A stretch of 64,000 nt of DNA, taken from positions 25,984-89,983 of the forward strand of contig NZ_DLHA01000022.1 in the NCBI RefSeq assembly GCF_002482975.1, given 5' to 3'. The translations under genes and the position numbers were made by a program. This DNA is from Flavobacterium sp. UBA7680 (GTDB taxonomy: Bacteria > Bacteroidota > Bacteroidia > Flavobacteriales > Flavobacteriaceae). The notes below the pieces were generated by a model that was given only the letters and a program-made list of their open reading frames with translations, was not told the DNA's origin and searched no databases. Shown piece by piece: positions 1 through 8,952 of the stretch (its first letter is position 1; each line of letters starts with the position of its first letter).

Positions 1-219
1 ATTCCGCCAGTTACAAATTGGTTTTCGACTTATTTATACGACGCTTTAACAGCAAATGATATTCAAGTGAGTTATGTAATGTTTTGGAACAATAACAGCG
101 ACGGATATTATGTTCCAAATGGTTCGGTTTCGAATGCCGCAGATTTTAAAACTTTTAGTACCAAAACAAAATCAGCATTATTGAATTCCCTGCCGAAAAT
201 GTATGAAATGCCGAAATAA
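1..219 (+). CDS. C-terminal end of a GH26 beta-mannanase (5' end outside window)
   Basis: The frame is open from base 1 to a TAA at 217-219 and encodes the last 72 residues of a longer protein. The stretch VSYVMFWNNNSDGYYVP followed by an ADFKTF segment resembles the C-terminal part of GH26 endo-beta-1,4-mannanases, where the last barrel strand and helix carry a FWRN/FWNN-type motif and a Y-Y-V-P loop. The two catalytic glutamates would lie upstream, outside the window. A GH5 mannanase follows on the same strand after a 150-base gap with a palindrome, which supports a mannan-degrading role. Family assignment rests on this short tail and the context. Confidence 0.6.
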   Translation: MPPVTNWFSTYLYDALTANDIQVSYVMFWNNNSDGYYVPNGSVSNAADFKTFSTKTKSALLNSLPKMYEMPK

Positions 220-230
220 TTCTTGTGTTT

Positions 231-347
231 AGATGGCACACGGATTTCACAGATGAAACGGATTTTCACGGTTATTTTATAAACAATGTAAATAATAAAA
301 AAATCTGTTTTCATCTGTTTAAATCAGTAAAATCAGTGTGCCATCTC
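231..347. repeat. Imperfect inverted repeat between two mannanase genes
   Basis: The left arm begins with AGATGGCACACGGATTT and the right arm ends with AAATCAGTGTGCCATCT, which is close to its reverse complement. Inside are further matching pieces around CAGATGAAA and TTTCATCTG. The whole could form a long, imperfect hairpin. It fills most of the gap between the GH26 and GH5 genes. A related fragment (AATCAGTAAAAT) recurs near 5680-5690, so this is probably one copy of a dispersed intergenic repeat. Confidence 0.65.
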
Positions 348-369
348 ACCCACAACTAAAAAACAAACA

Positions 370-1656
370 ATGAAAAACATATTTCTAAAAAACCTCAGCT
401 TTGCTTTAATTCTCTCTGTAATCGCTTGTCAGGCGCAGGAAAAAATTACTGTAAAAGGAAACCAATTTTATAAAGGTGATAAACCATACGCTTACATTGG
501 AACCAATTATTGGTACGGAAGCTTACTGGCATCCAAAAAAGTGGGCGACAGAAAAAGATTAATTAGAGAACTGGATTTATTGCAAAAAAACGGAATCGAT
601 AATCTAAGAATTTTAGTTGGCGGCGATGGCGGGAAATACGATTTCACCGTTCGTCCGGCGCTGCAATACGAACAGGGAAAATACGATGAAGATTTACTGG
701 ACGGACTTGATTTTATAATCAACGAAATGAGCAAACGTAAAATGTATGCCGTTTTATATTTAACAAACAATTGGGAATGGTCTGGCGGAATGTCACAATA
801 TTTAGAATGGAATGGAAAAGGTCCAATTCCGGTTCCGGCGATTCCGCCCAATACGTGGCCACAATTTATGTCGTATACAGAACAATTTCATAGTTGCGAA
901 CCTTGTATGAAAGGTTTAGAAAATCATGTAAAATTTATTATTGGAAGAACAAATTCCTATTCTAAAAAGAAATATACTGAAGATAATACCATTATGGCGT
1001 GGCAGGTTGGAAATGAACCCCGAACCTTTACACCAGAAAACGAAGCAAAATTCACAGTTTGGCTAAATAACATTGTCGATTTAATTGACAGCTTAGACAA
1101 AAACCACTTAATCTCGACTGGTTCTGAAGGCAAAAACAGTTCAAATGACAGCATGGAAATTTTTGAACGCACACATCAGAATCCGAATATCGATTATTTG
1201 ACAATGCATATTTGGCCAAAAAACTGGAATTGGTTTAAAGCAGATAATGCTGAAAAAACGCTGACAACAACTTTAGAAAATGCGGGAAAATATATTGACG
1301 ATCACATTAAAGTCGCAAACAATTTAAAACGCCCTATTATTATTGAAGAATTTGGTTTACCGAGAGAAAACGAAAATTTAATTGCAGGATCTTCTGTTGT
1401 AAATAGAGATATTTTCTACAATTATATTTTTGGCAGAGTTGCCGAAAGTGTAAAAAATAACGGTCCGTTACAAGCAGCAAATTTCTGGGGATTTGGCGGC
1501 GAAGGAAAAGCAGTTAACAAAGACGGAAAATGGAACCCCGGCGATCCGTTAACGACAGATCCGCCGCAGGAACCTCAAGGTTTGAATTCTGTTTTTTCTT
1601 CGGATAAATCGACATTGAAAATTGTAAAAGATTATAATTTGAAATTGAAAAAATAA
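370..1656 (+). CDS. GH5-family endo-beta-1,4-mannanase, secreted lipoprotein
   Basis: 428-residue glycoside hydrolase predicted to cut beta-1,4-mannan or glucomannan. The N-terminus is a signal peptide ending in the lipobox VIAC, so the enzyme is probably lipid-anchored. The mature part starts with the substrate-side segment GTNYWYGSLL and a LRILVGGDGG strand typical of GH5 mannanases (GH5_7-like). GNEPR contains the predicted acid/base Glu216, HIWPKNWNW is the His-x-Trp region, and IIIEEFG carries the predicted nucleophile Glu327. Length is normal and both catalytic residues are present. It lies just after the GH26 gene and close to GH3 and esterase genes, so it probably belongs to a mannan utilisation locus. 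The GH5 assignment is firm; the subfamily is an inference. Confidence 0.88.
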   Translation: MKNIFLKNLSFALILSVIACQAQEKITVKGNQFYKGDKPYAYIGTNYWYGSLLASKKVGDRKRLIRELDLLQKNGIDNLRILVGGDGGKYDFTVRPALQYEQGKYDEDLLDGLDFIINEMSKRKMYAVLYLTNNWEWSGGMSQYLEWNGKGPIPVPAIPPNTWPQFMSYTEQFHSCEPCMKGLENHVKFIIGRTNSYSKKKYTEDNTIMAWQVGNEPRTFTPENEAKFTVWLNNIVDLIDSLDKNHLISTGSEGKNSSNDSMEIFERTHQNPNIDYLTMHIWPKNWNWFKADNAEKTLTTTLENAGKYIDDHIKVANNLKRPIIIEEFGLPRENENLIAGSSVVNRDIFYNYIFGRVAESVKNNGPLQAANFWGFGGEGKAVNKDGKWNPGDPLTTDPPQEPQGLNSVFSSDKSTLKIVKDYNLKLKK

Positions 1657-1665
1657 AGTAATCTT

Positions 1666-1927
1666 AAACCATATAAGTAATTTAAGAACATGTAAAATTC
1701 TGTCTCAATATATTGTAAAATATAAATAACATATCATCCACCCCCTATTTTTCGTAGAGACGCACAGCAGTGCGTCTTATGTGCAACGAATATACCGACG
1801 TTTACAATTAAAAAATAAAAATATTATTCATCCCTATCTTCCGTAGAGACGCACTGCTGTGCGTCTTATGCGCAAAAAATATACACGACGTAAACTGGAC
1901 GTAGACGCACTGCTGTGCGTCTCTACA
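1666..1927. repeat. Cluster of three GTAGAGACGCAC palindromes behind an AAACCATATAAGT end
   Basis: The 322-base gap between the GH5 gene and the aldo/keto reductase holds no gene. It contains three short palindromes at about 1754-1780, 1842-1870 and 1900-1927, each built from GACGCAC and GTGCGTC arms separated by a few bases and flanked by GTAGA or TCTCTAC. The block starts with AAACCATATAAGT at 1666-1678. The reverse complement of that 13-mer occurs at 27366-27378, beside two more palindromes of the same family. This looks like a dispersed REP- or MITE-like element. It could also act as a transcription end between convergent genes. Confidence 0.75.
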
Positions 1928-1978
1928 ATATGCGTTATGTGAAATGCATTGTGTGAAATGTGTTTTATAAAAATATAT

Positions 1979-2935
1979 TTACGCTAATATTTTCTCAATC
2001 GCATTCAATTCATCTTCTGCAAACACTGTATTTTGCAAACAATCAATATTATTACACAATTGTTTTACAGAACTCGCACCAATTAAAACAGAAGTAATTC
2101 GTTTGTCTTTTTGCAGCCATGCCAAAGCCAATTGTGCTAAAGACTGGTTTCTATTTTGAGCAATTTCATTCAGCTGAATCAATTTCTGAATACGTTCTTC
2201 CGTAACTTCATTTTCTTTCAAATGTCCGTTTGGATTATGCGCTCTTGAGTTTTCAGGAATTCCGTTTAAATATTTATCTGTTAAAAGTCCTTGTGCCAAA
2301 GGCGAAAATGCAATACAGCCCACTCCTTTTTCTTCTAAAACATCCAATAAACCATTTTCTACCCAACGCTCTAACATCGAATATTTTGCCTGATGAATTA
2401 AACAAGGTGTTCCTAATTGTTTTAAAACATCAACCGCAACACGAGTCTGCTCCGCCGAATAATTACTGATTCCAACATACAAGGCTTTTCCACTTCTAAC
2501 AGCATGATCAAGTGCCATCATAGTTTCTTCAATTGGCGTTTCTGGGTCTGGACGATGCGAATAAAAAATATCTACATAATCAACGTTCATTCGCTTCAAA
2601 CTCTGATCTAAACTTGATAATAAATATTTTCTCGAACCCCAGTCTCCGTAAGGGCCATTCCACATTGTATAACCCGCTTTTGTAGAAATCACAATTTCAT
2701 CACGCAGATTTCCCTGAAAATTATGCCATAATATTTTACCAAAATTTTCCTCAGCAGAACCCGGAACCGGACCGTAATTATTCGCTAAATCAAAATGGGT
2801 AATTCCTTTATCAAAAGCTTCTACGGCAATACTTTCCGCATTTTCAAAATTATCTACTGAACCGAAGTTATGCCATAATCCTAAGGAAATTTCTGAAAGT
2901 AATAAACCGCTTCTTCCGCATCTGTTATATTTCAT
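1979..2935 (-). CDS. Aldo/keto reductase, YghZ / Kv-beta-like
   Basis: 318-residue NADPH-dependent aldo/keto reductase with a complete TIM-barrel. The N-terminal RCGRSGLLLSEISLGLWHNF is typical of the YghZ (L-glyceraldehyde-3-phosphate reductase) and Kv-beta-like AKR14/AKR6 group. The catalytic tetrad is visible as Asp49 and Tyr54 (HFDLANNYG), Lys86 (ISTKAG) and His127 (FYSHRPD). The C-terminal KRITSVLIGASS fits the cofactor-binding part. It is soluble, with no signal peptide. It sits between mannan-degrading enzymes and may reduce a sugar aldehyde or detoxify methylglyoxal; the substrate cannot be read from the sequence. Confidence 0.9.
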   Translation of the reverse strand: MKYNRCGRSGLLLSEISLGLWHNFGSVDNFENAESIAVEAFDKGITHFDLANNYGPVPGSAEENFGKILWHNFQGNLRDEIVISTKAGYTMWNGPYGDWGSRKYLLSSLDQSLKRMNVDYVDIFYSHRPDPETPIEETMMALDHAVRSGKALYVGISNYSAEQTRVAVDVLKQLGTPCLIHQAKYSMLERWVENGLLDVLEEKGVGCIAFSPLAQGLLTDKYLNGIPENSRAHNPNGHLKENEVTEERIQKLIQLNEIAQNRNQSLAQLALAWLQKDKRITSVLIGASSVKQLCNNIDCLQNTVFAEDELNAIEKILA

Positions 2936-2995
2936 TGTTTTAGTTTAAAGGTTGGAGTTTTAATAGAATTTAAAGTTAGAAAAATAATGCTTTTG

Positions 2996-3248
2996 TTTTG
3001 CCACAAAGACACTAAGTCACAAAGATTTTTTTTACATAGCCCCTAGCTTCAGCTAGGGGAATAAGATTGGAAGTTACAAAGGGCTTTAGCCAAACCTACA
3101 AAGTTTGGCTAAAGCCCTTTTGATTGCGTTAATATTTTTCATCCAGCTAAAGCTGGACGCTATTAATCTTAAATTTTAAAAAAAACTTTGCGACTCTGCG
3201 ACTTTGCGAGATTAAAAAACTTCGCGACTTAGTGCCTTTGTGGCAAAA
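2996..3248. repeat. About 250-bp element with terminal inverted repeats and nested hairpins
   Basis: The gap between the reductase and GH3 genes is filled by one structured element. Its ends are near-perfect inverted repeats: TTTTGCCACAAAGACACTAA on the left (from 2996) and TTAGTGCCTTTGTGGCAAAA on the right (to 3248). Inside are three further palindromes: CCCCTAGCTTCAGCTAGGGG at about 3040-3059, a GGCTTTAGCC ... GGCTAAAGCC pair at about 3082-3116, and CCAGCTAAAGCTGG at about 3143-3156. It has no coding capacity. The right end stops about five bases from the GH3 stop codon. It looks like a non-autonomous mobile element or a composite of several repeats. Confidence 0.75.
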
Positions 3249-3252
3249 ACGT

Positions 3253-5550
3253 CTACTCTTTTACCTCAAAACCATCTTGTAAACCTTTATCAGAACTTCC
3301 TCCAACCATGATTTTAAAAGTTCCCGGTTCAACTAAATAATTTCCTTCGTTATCATAAAAACCAAGTTCCTTATTTGTTAAAGTAAAAGTTACCGTTTTA
3401 GTTTCTCCTTTTTTAAGACTTACCAATTCAAAACCTTTCAATTCTTTTATAGGACGAACGATACTTGCGTATTCATCATGAATATACAATTGAACCACTT
3501 CTTTTCCATCATAATTTCCAGTGTTTGTTACCTCAACACTAACCTGAACTTTTTCTCCTTTTGCGAAAGCAGTTTTATTTAATTTCAGATTTTTATAATC
3601 AAAAGTTGTATAACTCAATCCAAAACCAAACGGAAATTGAGGCGTTTTCTCCACATCCATATAATGTGACCAGAAAACATTTTTATCGCTGTCTGTTGGT
3701 CTTCCTGTACTGTATTTGTTATAATAAATAGGAACCTGACCTACATTTCTAGGAAAAGACATTGGCAATTTCCCGCTCGGATTATAATCTCCGTATAAAA
3801 CCTGTGCAACCGCATTTCCAGTTTGCGTTCCTAAATGCCAGGCTTCAACAATTGCCGGAACGTTTTCTGCAGCCCACGGAATACTCAACGGACGTCCGTT
3901 ATTTAAAACCAAAACTACATTTGGATTCACTTTATAGATTTCTTCTAATAATTCCTGCTGTAAACCTGGAAGATTCAAATCCGTTCTGCTTCTTCCTTCT
4001 CCGCTTTGGAAACCATATTCACCTAAAACCATTACTACAACATCAGCATTTTTTGCAGCTGTTTTTGCTGCTTCAAATCCGCTTTTATCTGTAGTATTGA
4101 AAACAGTTTCAGTTAGAAAAGTTGCTTTTTGTTTTAATAAATCTGCTCCTTTTTCAAAAACCAATTGATTGTCTTTGTATTGCTGCATTCCTTCTAAAAC
4201 CGAAACCGCTGTATTATCATCTGTTGCAATTCTCCAGCTTCCAAGCGGGCTGTTTTTATCATTTGCCAAAGCGCCGATCAAAGCAATTTTTTGTCCTGAT
4301 TTTTTCAGTGGCAATAAATTCTTATCGTTCTTCAACAAAACGATAGATTTTTTCGCCATATCCAAAACGCCGGCATTATTGGCTTTACTCCCCACAACTG
4401 CTTTTTCGCGTTTTTCATCGCAATATCTGTATGGATCATCAAATAATCCTAATTCAAATTTTACACGAAGAATTCTGCGAACGGCATCATCAACCAAAGA
4501 TTCTTTTACTTTTCCTGATTTTACTAAATCAACTAGTTTTGCAACATACAAATACGATTCCATATCCATATCAGAACCTGCAATTACAGCTTTTGCGGTT
4601 GCATCGGCTTCATCTTTTGCATATCCGTGCGCAATCATTTCACGAATCGAAGCATAATCAGAAATTACAAACCCATCAAACTTCCATTTTCCTTTTAAAA
4701 TATCTCTTTGCAAAAATGCATTTCCGGTTGCCGGAACTCCGTTTAAAGTATTAAACGAATTCATAAACGTACGAACTCCGGCTTCTACAGTTGCTTCAAA
4801 AGGAGGCAAAACCGAATTATACAATTTAGAGTTGCTAATATCAACAATATTATATTCTAAACCTGCTTCAACATAACCATAAGCCGCAAAGTGTTTTGCA
4901 CAGGCAGCAATGGTATTTACTTTAGCTAAATCGGCAATTGTTTCACCTTGAAAACCTTTTACTCTGGCGTAACCAATTTTACTTCCCAAATACGGATCTT
5001 CTCCCGAACCTTCCATCACACGTCCCCAGCGCGCATCATTTGCTACATCGACATTTGGGCCAAAAGTCCAGTTTATTCCAGATGCCGAAGCTTCATCTGC
5101 CGCAATCGCTGCCGATTTCTTAATTGCTTCTAAATCCCAGCTTGCTGCTTCTGCTAACGGAATCGGGCTTAACGTTTTATAACCATGTATTACATCAAAA
5201 CCAATAATTAACGGAATTCCTAATCGTGTTTCTTCAACTGCAATTTTCTGTACGGCACGAACTTCTTTTACACCGCGCACCGTCAGCATTGATCCAACTA
5301 AACCTTTTCTTAAATGTTCGTATTTTAATTCAGCCGTCCCGCCTTTTGGAGCTGGTCCCGTAACATCCCAAAAACCATTGTATTGGTTCATCTGACCAAC
5401 TTTCTCCTCCAATGTCATCAAAGGCAAAAGCAAATCAATTCTTTGCTCAATAGTTTTGTTTTTATCCAAATACGGCTTTTTTTGTGCATTCATATTTCCA
5501 ACAGTAAACAGGGACAAAACCCCAATAATTATTATTTTTTTATTTTTCAT
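3253..5550 (-). CDS. bglX: GH3 beta-glucosidase (BglX family), exported
   Basis: 765-residue family 3 glycoside hydrolase that removes terminal beta-linked glucose (or a related sugar) from oligosaccharides. A signal peptide ends near NMNAQ. The N-terminal TIM-barrel (about 25-390) carries the KHFAAYG substrate-binding motif and the nucleophile in FVISDYASI (Asp298). The alpha/beta sandwich domain (about 400-610) contains the GEGRSRTDLNLPG acid/base loop, and the C-terminal fibronectin-III-like domain (about 660-760) ends the protein. Domain order and length match BglX. It probably acts in the periplasm on oligomers made by the nearby mannanases; the downstream esterases lie on the same strand but start upstream of it. 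Confidence 0.93.
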   Translation of the reverse strand: MKNKKIIIIGVLSLFTVGNMNAQKKPYLDKNKTIEQRIDLLLPLMTLEEKVGQMNQYNGFWDVTGPAPKGGTAELKYEHLRKGLVGSMLTVRGVKEVRAVQKIAVEETRLGIPLIIGFDVIHGYKTLSPIPLAEAASWDLEAIKKSAAIAADEASASGINWTFGPNVDVANDARWGRVMEGSGEDPYLGSKIGYARVKGFQGETIADLAKVNTIAACAKHFAAYGYVEAGLEYNIVDISNSKLYNSVLPPFEATVEAGVRTFMNSFNTLNGVPATGNAFLQRDILKGKWKFDGFVISDYASIREMIAHGYAKDEADATAKAVIAGSDMDMESYLYVAKLVDLVKSGKVKESLVDDAVRRILRVKFELGLFDDPYRYCDEKREKAVVGSKANNAGVLDMAKKSIVLLKNDKNLLPLKKSGQKIALIGALANDKNSPLGSWRIATDDNTAVSVLEGMQQYKDNQLVFEKGADLLKQKATFLTETVFNTTDKSGFEAAKTAAKNADVVVMVLGEYGFQSGEGRSRTDLNLPGLQQELLEEIYKVNPNVVLVLNNGRPLSIPWAAENVPAIVEAWHLGTQTGNAVAQVLYGDYNPSGKLPMSFPRNVGQVPIYYNKYSTGRPTDSDKNVFWSHYMDVEKTPQFPFGFGLSYTTFDYKNLKLNKTAFAKGEKVQVSVEVTNTGNYDGKEVVQLYIHDEYASIVRPIKELKGFELVSLKKGETKTVTFTLTNKELGFYDNEGNYLVEPGTFKIMVGGSSDKGLQDGFEVKE

Positions 5551-5564
5551 GGTTAGTTTTTTTT

Positions 5565-5599
5565 GAGGTGCTAAGGTTCTGAGGTACTAAGATTCTAAG
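5565..5599. repeat. Single-arm copy of the CTTAGAATCTTAGCA repeat
   Basis: Just upstream of the GH3 start is a stretch that reads GAGGTGCTAAGGTTCTGAGG and continues GTACTAAGATTCTAAG. The same two-part unit, in either orientation, occurs at 36841-36912 (both arms) and 60430-60466. It lies within the leader region of the GH3 gene. No protein is encoded. Confidence 0.6.
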
Positions 5600-5620
5600 T
5601 TTTTTTTCCAAAACTTTGCG

Positions 5621-5737
5621 GGGCTTCGACTTCGCTCAGCCTGACAAAAGCGAGCAAAAACATCTGCGCAAATCAGTTGAATCAGTAAAATTTGTGGGCA
5701 AAAAAATCTAAAATCTACATTCTAAAATCTAAAATCA
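5621..5737. repeat. Mosaic of short dispersed repeat fragments
   Basis: The rest of the gap between the GH3 and SASA genes contains pieces that recur elsewhere: GGCTTCGACTTCGCTCAGCC (compare CTCGACTCCGCTCGGGATGA inside the radical SAM gene at 14337-14356), AATCAGTAAAAT (compare 231-347), and AT-rich units built on AAATCTAAAATCT near the end (a related unit is at 27916-27950). The gap appears to have been assembled from several repeat families and has no gene. Confidence 0.5.
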
Positions 5738-5739
5738 AT

Positions 5740-7119
5740 TCACTCCGTGATAAAACAAGAAGCCGGCAAATTTGCTTTATTAAACAAATCTGACTGTGTT
5801 GTATTTCCCCACGCAAATCTCACTCTTACTGGGGTTGTTACTTTTTTACTTGTCAAAATCACCTGATTATTTTTTATTGAAGCTTCTGCAGGAAAGAAAT
5901 TTCCATCGGCTCCAGCCACTTCAAATTGATTCGAAATTTTGTTTTTGAAATACAAACCTTCAGCATAATCAAAAGAAACGGTTACTTTGTTTTTATCGAT
6001 TTTAATTTCTTTGAAAAGCGGGCCGTTAACCAAATTTGAATTTGCTTTATAAACTTCGGCTAAAGCCAAATTTGCCAAACGAATTCCAACTGATTTTTTA
6101 TTCTTTGGATGAATATCAATTGTATCTGAAATATCCGAAGTCAAAACCATTCCTGTTTTTGGAACTTCTTTTAAAATTTTCCTTTGAGAATTTCTAACCG
6201 TAACATTCGAGAAATTATTTGTTCCTGTTTTATATGGTGCAATTTGAACGAAATAAAAAGGAAAATCATCGTTCCAATTTTTTCTCCACGAAGTAATCAA
6301 AGTCGAAAGTGTTTTATCGTAAACTAAAGAACCTACATTTGATTCTCCCTGATACCAAATTGTTCCGGCAATTTTAAATCCAACAATTGGAGCAATCATC
6401 GCATTATAAGCACGTCCGGGTTGGTGCGGACCATATTCCTGTTCGTATAGTTTTTTGGCATTTTCTAATAAAACCGGATCGTTTTGAATCACTTCTTCCG
6501 GCATCCAGATTTCGGCTGGAGTTCCGCCCCAGTTCGATGAAATTAATCCGATTGGTACATTTTTTAAATCTTCGCGTAAACGTTTAGCAAAAAAGTAGCC
6601 AACGGCGCTGAAATATTTCATGGTTTCGGGAGTCGATTCAACCCAATTTCCTAATACATTATTTTGCGGACTTGTTGCTGTTGATTTTGAAACGGTAAAA
6701 AATCGAATATTCGGATTCGTGGCATTTTTTACTTCTTCATCACCATTTTCGATTCCCCAGCTTGCAGACATTTCCATGTTCGATTGTCCAGAACAAATCC
6801 AGACTTCTCCAATTAAAATGTTTTTTAAAACAACTTCGTTATATCCTTTTATAGAAATTGTGTAAGGTCCGCCGGCTTCTGGAGTTTTAATTACAAGTTC
6901 CCATTTTGCCTGATTACTTGTAACGGCTTTATATTCCTGATTGTTCCAGCTTGAAACTAATTTAATTTCTTCTTTTGGATTTGCCCAGCCCCAGATTTTT
7001 ACTTCAGAATTACGCTGTAAAACCATATTATCTCCAAAAATATTCGGAAGCGTAACATTTGCTGTTATGATATTTGAAATCATAAAAAAGAAAATAAGCT
7101 TAAGTATATTATTTTTCAT
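5740..7119 (-). CDS. SASA-domain carbohydrate acetylesterase (sialate O-acetylesterase-like)
   Basis: 459-residue exported SGNH-type esterase of the family annotated as sialate 9-O-acetylesterase. After a signal peptide (about 1-20) a beta-rich domain leads to the SASA block. The catalytic serine is Ser113 in CSGQSNMEMS, and the Asp335-x-His337 pair lies in TIDIHPKNK. WYQGESN is the conserved central motif. The name sialate need not hold: in this position it more likely removes acetyl groups from mannan, glucomannan or xylan so the GH enzymes can reach the backbone. Its start overlaps the end of the upstream CE2-like esterase by 11 bases, so both are probably co-transcribed. Confidence 0.85.
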   Translation of the reverse strand: MKNNILKLIFFFMISNIITANVTLPNIFGDNMVLQRNSEVKIWGWANPKEEIKLVSSWNNQEYKAVTSNQAKWELVIKTPEAGGPYTISIKGYNEVVLKNILIGEVWICSGQSNMEMSASWGIENGDEEVKNATNPNIRFFTVSKSTATSPQNNVLGNWVESTPETMKYFSAVGYFFAKRLREDLKNVPIGLISSNWGGTPAEIWMPEEVIQNDPVLLENAKKLYEQEYGPHQPGRAYNAMIAPIVGFKIAGTIWYQGESNVGSLVYDKTLSTLITSWRKNWNDDFPFYFVQIAPYKTGTNNFSNVTVRNSQRKILKEVPKTGMVLTSDISDTIDIHPKNKKSVGIRLANLALAEVYKANSNLVNGPLFKEIKIDKNKVTVSFDYAEGLYFKNKISNQFEVAGADGNFFPAEASIKNNQVILTSKKVTTPVRVRFAWGNTTQSDLFNKANLPASCFITE

Positions 7120-8200
7120 TTAACAGCTTTTTTAAAAATGGAGCATATTCATCTACCAAAACTTTATGATCTTCAACATCAGGATGTCCTGAACAGCCTT
7201 TTGGCGTCATTGGTTTGAATTTGAAAATCTGAATTGGCTTATGTGTTTTGTCTTCTGCGAAAGCGTTTTTCACTTTATTCAGACAATCTTCAAAAACAAC
7301 TGCTCTTTCTCCACCAACCATTGGGCTGTTTGTAATGACAATCTGCACATTTGGATTGTGTTCGTAAAGCATTTTTATAAAGTTGATGTAATTCGAAACA
7401 TACTTTTCGGGATTAAAAGGCAGACGTTCTTTTTTTCCGTCTCCGCCAGAAAAATCATTTGTTCCTAAAGCAATACTTATAATATCAGGCTGAAAAGCAA
7501 AATCGTATTTTAGTTTTGAGGAATCTTTGGTCAAATACAAATTAGGATAAACATCCGGCATTATAGCTTCGTCTTTGTTTTCGTCGTTCCAGTTTCTGTA
7601 AATTCCAATTCCTGAAACGCAGCTCATTAAATAGTCAACACCAATTTCTCTTGAAATTCTTGGTCCGTAAGCATAATAACCATTATGATGATCCATATAT
7701 TCGCCTTTATCACACGGAATATCCGACGGATCACTAGCCGCACCGCAAGTAATGGAATCACCTATAAATTCGATTTTCTTTTTCTTTTTGGATGAAATTG
7801 AAGTCAGTTTTGCAGTTGTTCCGGCAAATAAAATATTCCCGCTTTGAGCTTCGGTATTTTTATAAATTTCTAAATGATGTTCTTTTTTATTGGAAGTTAT
7901 TTTTATTGAAAATGATTGAACTGCTCCTTTTTCTATTCTGATTTTTCCAATATATTTTCCGTCTAAAACCAACTGAATATAATTATGATGTTCATAAGCA
8001 TCAACACTTTGAAGCGAAATTGAACATTCATTTCCTGTAAAATTAAAAGATACAGAAGATGCAGTTCCTATTAAGATTACTTGATTATTTTGAAGTTTGT
8101 CAACTCTTCCCGCATAAAGAAAAGTATCCTGGTTTTGTGATGTCGAAACAAGTGAAATCAGCAAAAACAGAATTAAAAGGGCGTTTTTTTTTGGAAACAT
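7109..8200 (-). CDS. CE2-like acetylesterase, SGNH hydrolase with N-terminal jelly roll
   Basis: 363-residue exported esterase with the two-domain plan of carbohydrate esterase family 2. A signal peptide (about 1-21) is followed by a beta-sandwich domain (about 25-135), then an SGNH hydrolase. Block I is IEFIGDSITCG with catalytic Ser149, block III is the ALGTNDFSGG loop, and the catalytic His lies in the GCSGHPDVEDH segment near the C-terminus. CE2 enzymes deacetylate xylo- and manno-polysaccharides, which suits this locus. It is the first gene of the unit with the SASA esterase (11-base overlap). Confidence 0.85.
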   Translation of the reverse strand: MFPKKNALLILFLLISLVSTSQNQDTFLYAGRVDKLQNNQVILIGTASSVSFNFTGNECSISLQSVDAYEHHNYIQLVLDGKYIGKIRIEKGAVQSFSIKITSNKKEHHLEIYKNTEAQSGNILFAGTTAKLTSISSKKKKKIEFIGDSITCGAASDPSDIPCDKGEYMDHHNGYYAYGPRISREIGVDYLMSCVSGIGIYRNWNDENKDEAIMPDVYPNLYLTKDSSKLKYDFAFQPDIISIALGTNDFSGGDGKKERLPFNPEKYVSNYINFIKMLYEHNPNVQIVITNSPMVGGERAVVFEDCLNKVKNAFAEDKTHKPIQIFKFKPMTPKGCSGHPDVEDHKVLVDEYAPFLKKLLNEK

Positions 8201-8394
8201 AATTTATTTGTTAAAATATAAATACGATTCACAAATATATTTGAAACTTAATAAACATAAAGATACTAAAACATCAAAAAGTAATAAAAAAACACCACGT
8301 AAACACATCATTTAATTGCTAATTCTTACAATCTATACTGTATTTAGAAAAATAACGTTCTATCTTAGCAACTAAACATTTTCTTACTTAAAAA

Positions 8395-8895
8395 ATGAAA
8401 TCTTACTTTATTATCTTCATCCTTTCTGTTGTTTTATTTTCTTCTTTTACTTCAAAAGAGAAAAATAAAAGTGTAATTCGAAAAGAACAATCGGCAATAG
8501 ATCGTGACTCTATAATAGTTTTTGCTAAAAAATATTTGGGAACACCTTATTTATATGCGAGCAGTAATCCGCAAAAAGGGTTTGACTGTTCTGGATTTGT
8601 GAGTTATGTTTTTGGGAATTTTGGGATGACCTTGCCGAGAAGTTCGAGCGGATATAAAAATTTAGGAACGGCGTTAAAACCTGAAGATTTTAAAGTTGGA
8701 GATATTTTGGTTTTTTACGGCTATAAAGACAAAACCGTAATTGGTCATCTTGGCATAATTTGCGAGGCTGACGGAATGCATTCTAAGTTTATTCACGCTT
8801 CTTCCGGAAAAGCGCAGCAGGTTACGATTACATCTCTTGATACAGAACATTATACGAACCGTTTTTATAAATGTATTGATGTAATTTCAAAATAA
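8395..8895 (+). CDS. NlpC/P60-family cell-wall peptidase, exported
   Basis: 166-residue exported C40 peptidase that probably cleaves peptide bonds in peptidoglycan stems. Residues 1-20 form a signal peptide. The NlpC/P60 domain covers about 35-160, with catalytic Cys65 in KGFDCSGFVSYVF, His118 in VIGHLGII and a third polar residue His134 in KFIHASSG. It has no extra binding domain, so it is a minimal single-domain enzyme. It is transcribed alone and ends in a hairpin shared with the convergent DUF1573 gene. Confidence 0.92.
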   Translation: MKSYFIIFILSVVLFSSFTSKEKNKSVIRKEQSAIDRDSIIVFAKKYLGTPYLYASSNPQKGFDCSGFVSYVFGNFGMTLPRSSSGYKNLGTALKPEDFKVGDILVFYGYKDKTVIGHLGIICEADGMHSKFIHASSGKAQQVTITSLDTEHYTNRFYKCIDVISK

Positions 8896-8896
8896 A

Positions 8897-8929
8897 AAAG
8901 CTCCAGATATGTAATGTCTCTGGAGCTTT
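8897..8929. terminator. Bidirectional terminator between NlpC/P60 and DUF1573 genes
   Basis: An 11-bp perfect stem, AAAGCTCCAGA and TCTGGAGCTTT with an 11-base loop, lies between two convergent genes. A-rich sequence on one side and T-rich on the other fits rho-independent termination in both directions. Confidence 0.8.
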
Positions 8930-8952
8930 CACTTTATAACTAACCTTTATTT

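Noticed and set aside
108..314. 68-residue minus-strand frame at the left edge
   Set aside because: It overlaps the GH26 tail and an inverted repeat and has no recognisable features.
1754..1927. Three palindromes considered as a CRISPR array
   Set aside because: Spacing is irregular, the repeats are too short and self-complementary throughout, and no cas genes exist in the window.
4169..4657. 162-residue plus-strand frame inside the GH3 gene
   Set aside because: It is antisense to a well-conserved GH3 gene, and its composition follows from reading that gene backwards.
5740..7119. Taking the name sialate O-acetylesterase literally
   Set aside because: No sialic acid genes are present; the neighbours point to plant-type polysaccharides.
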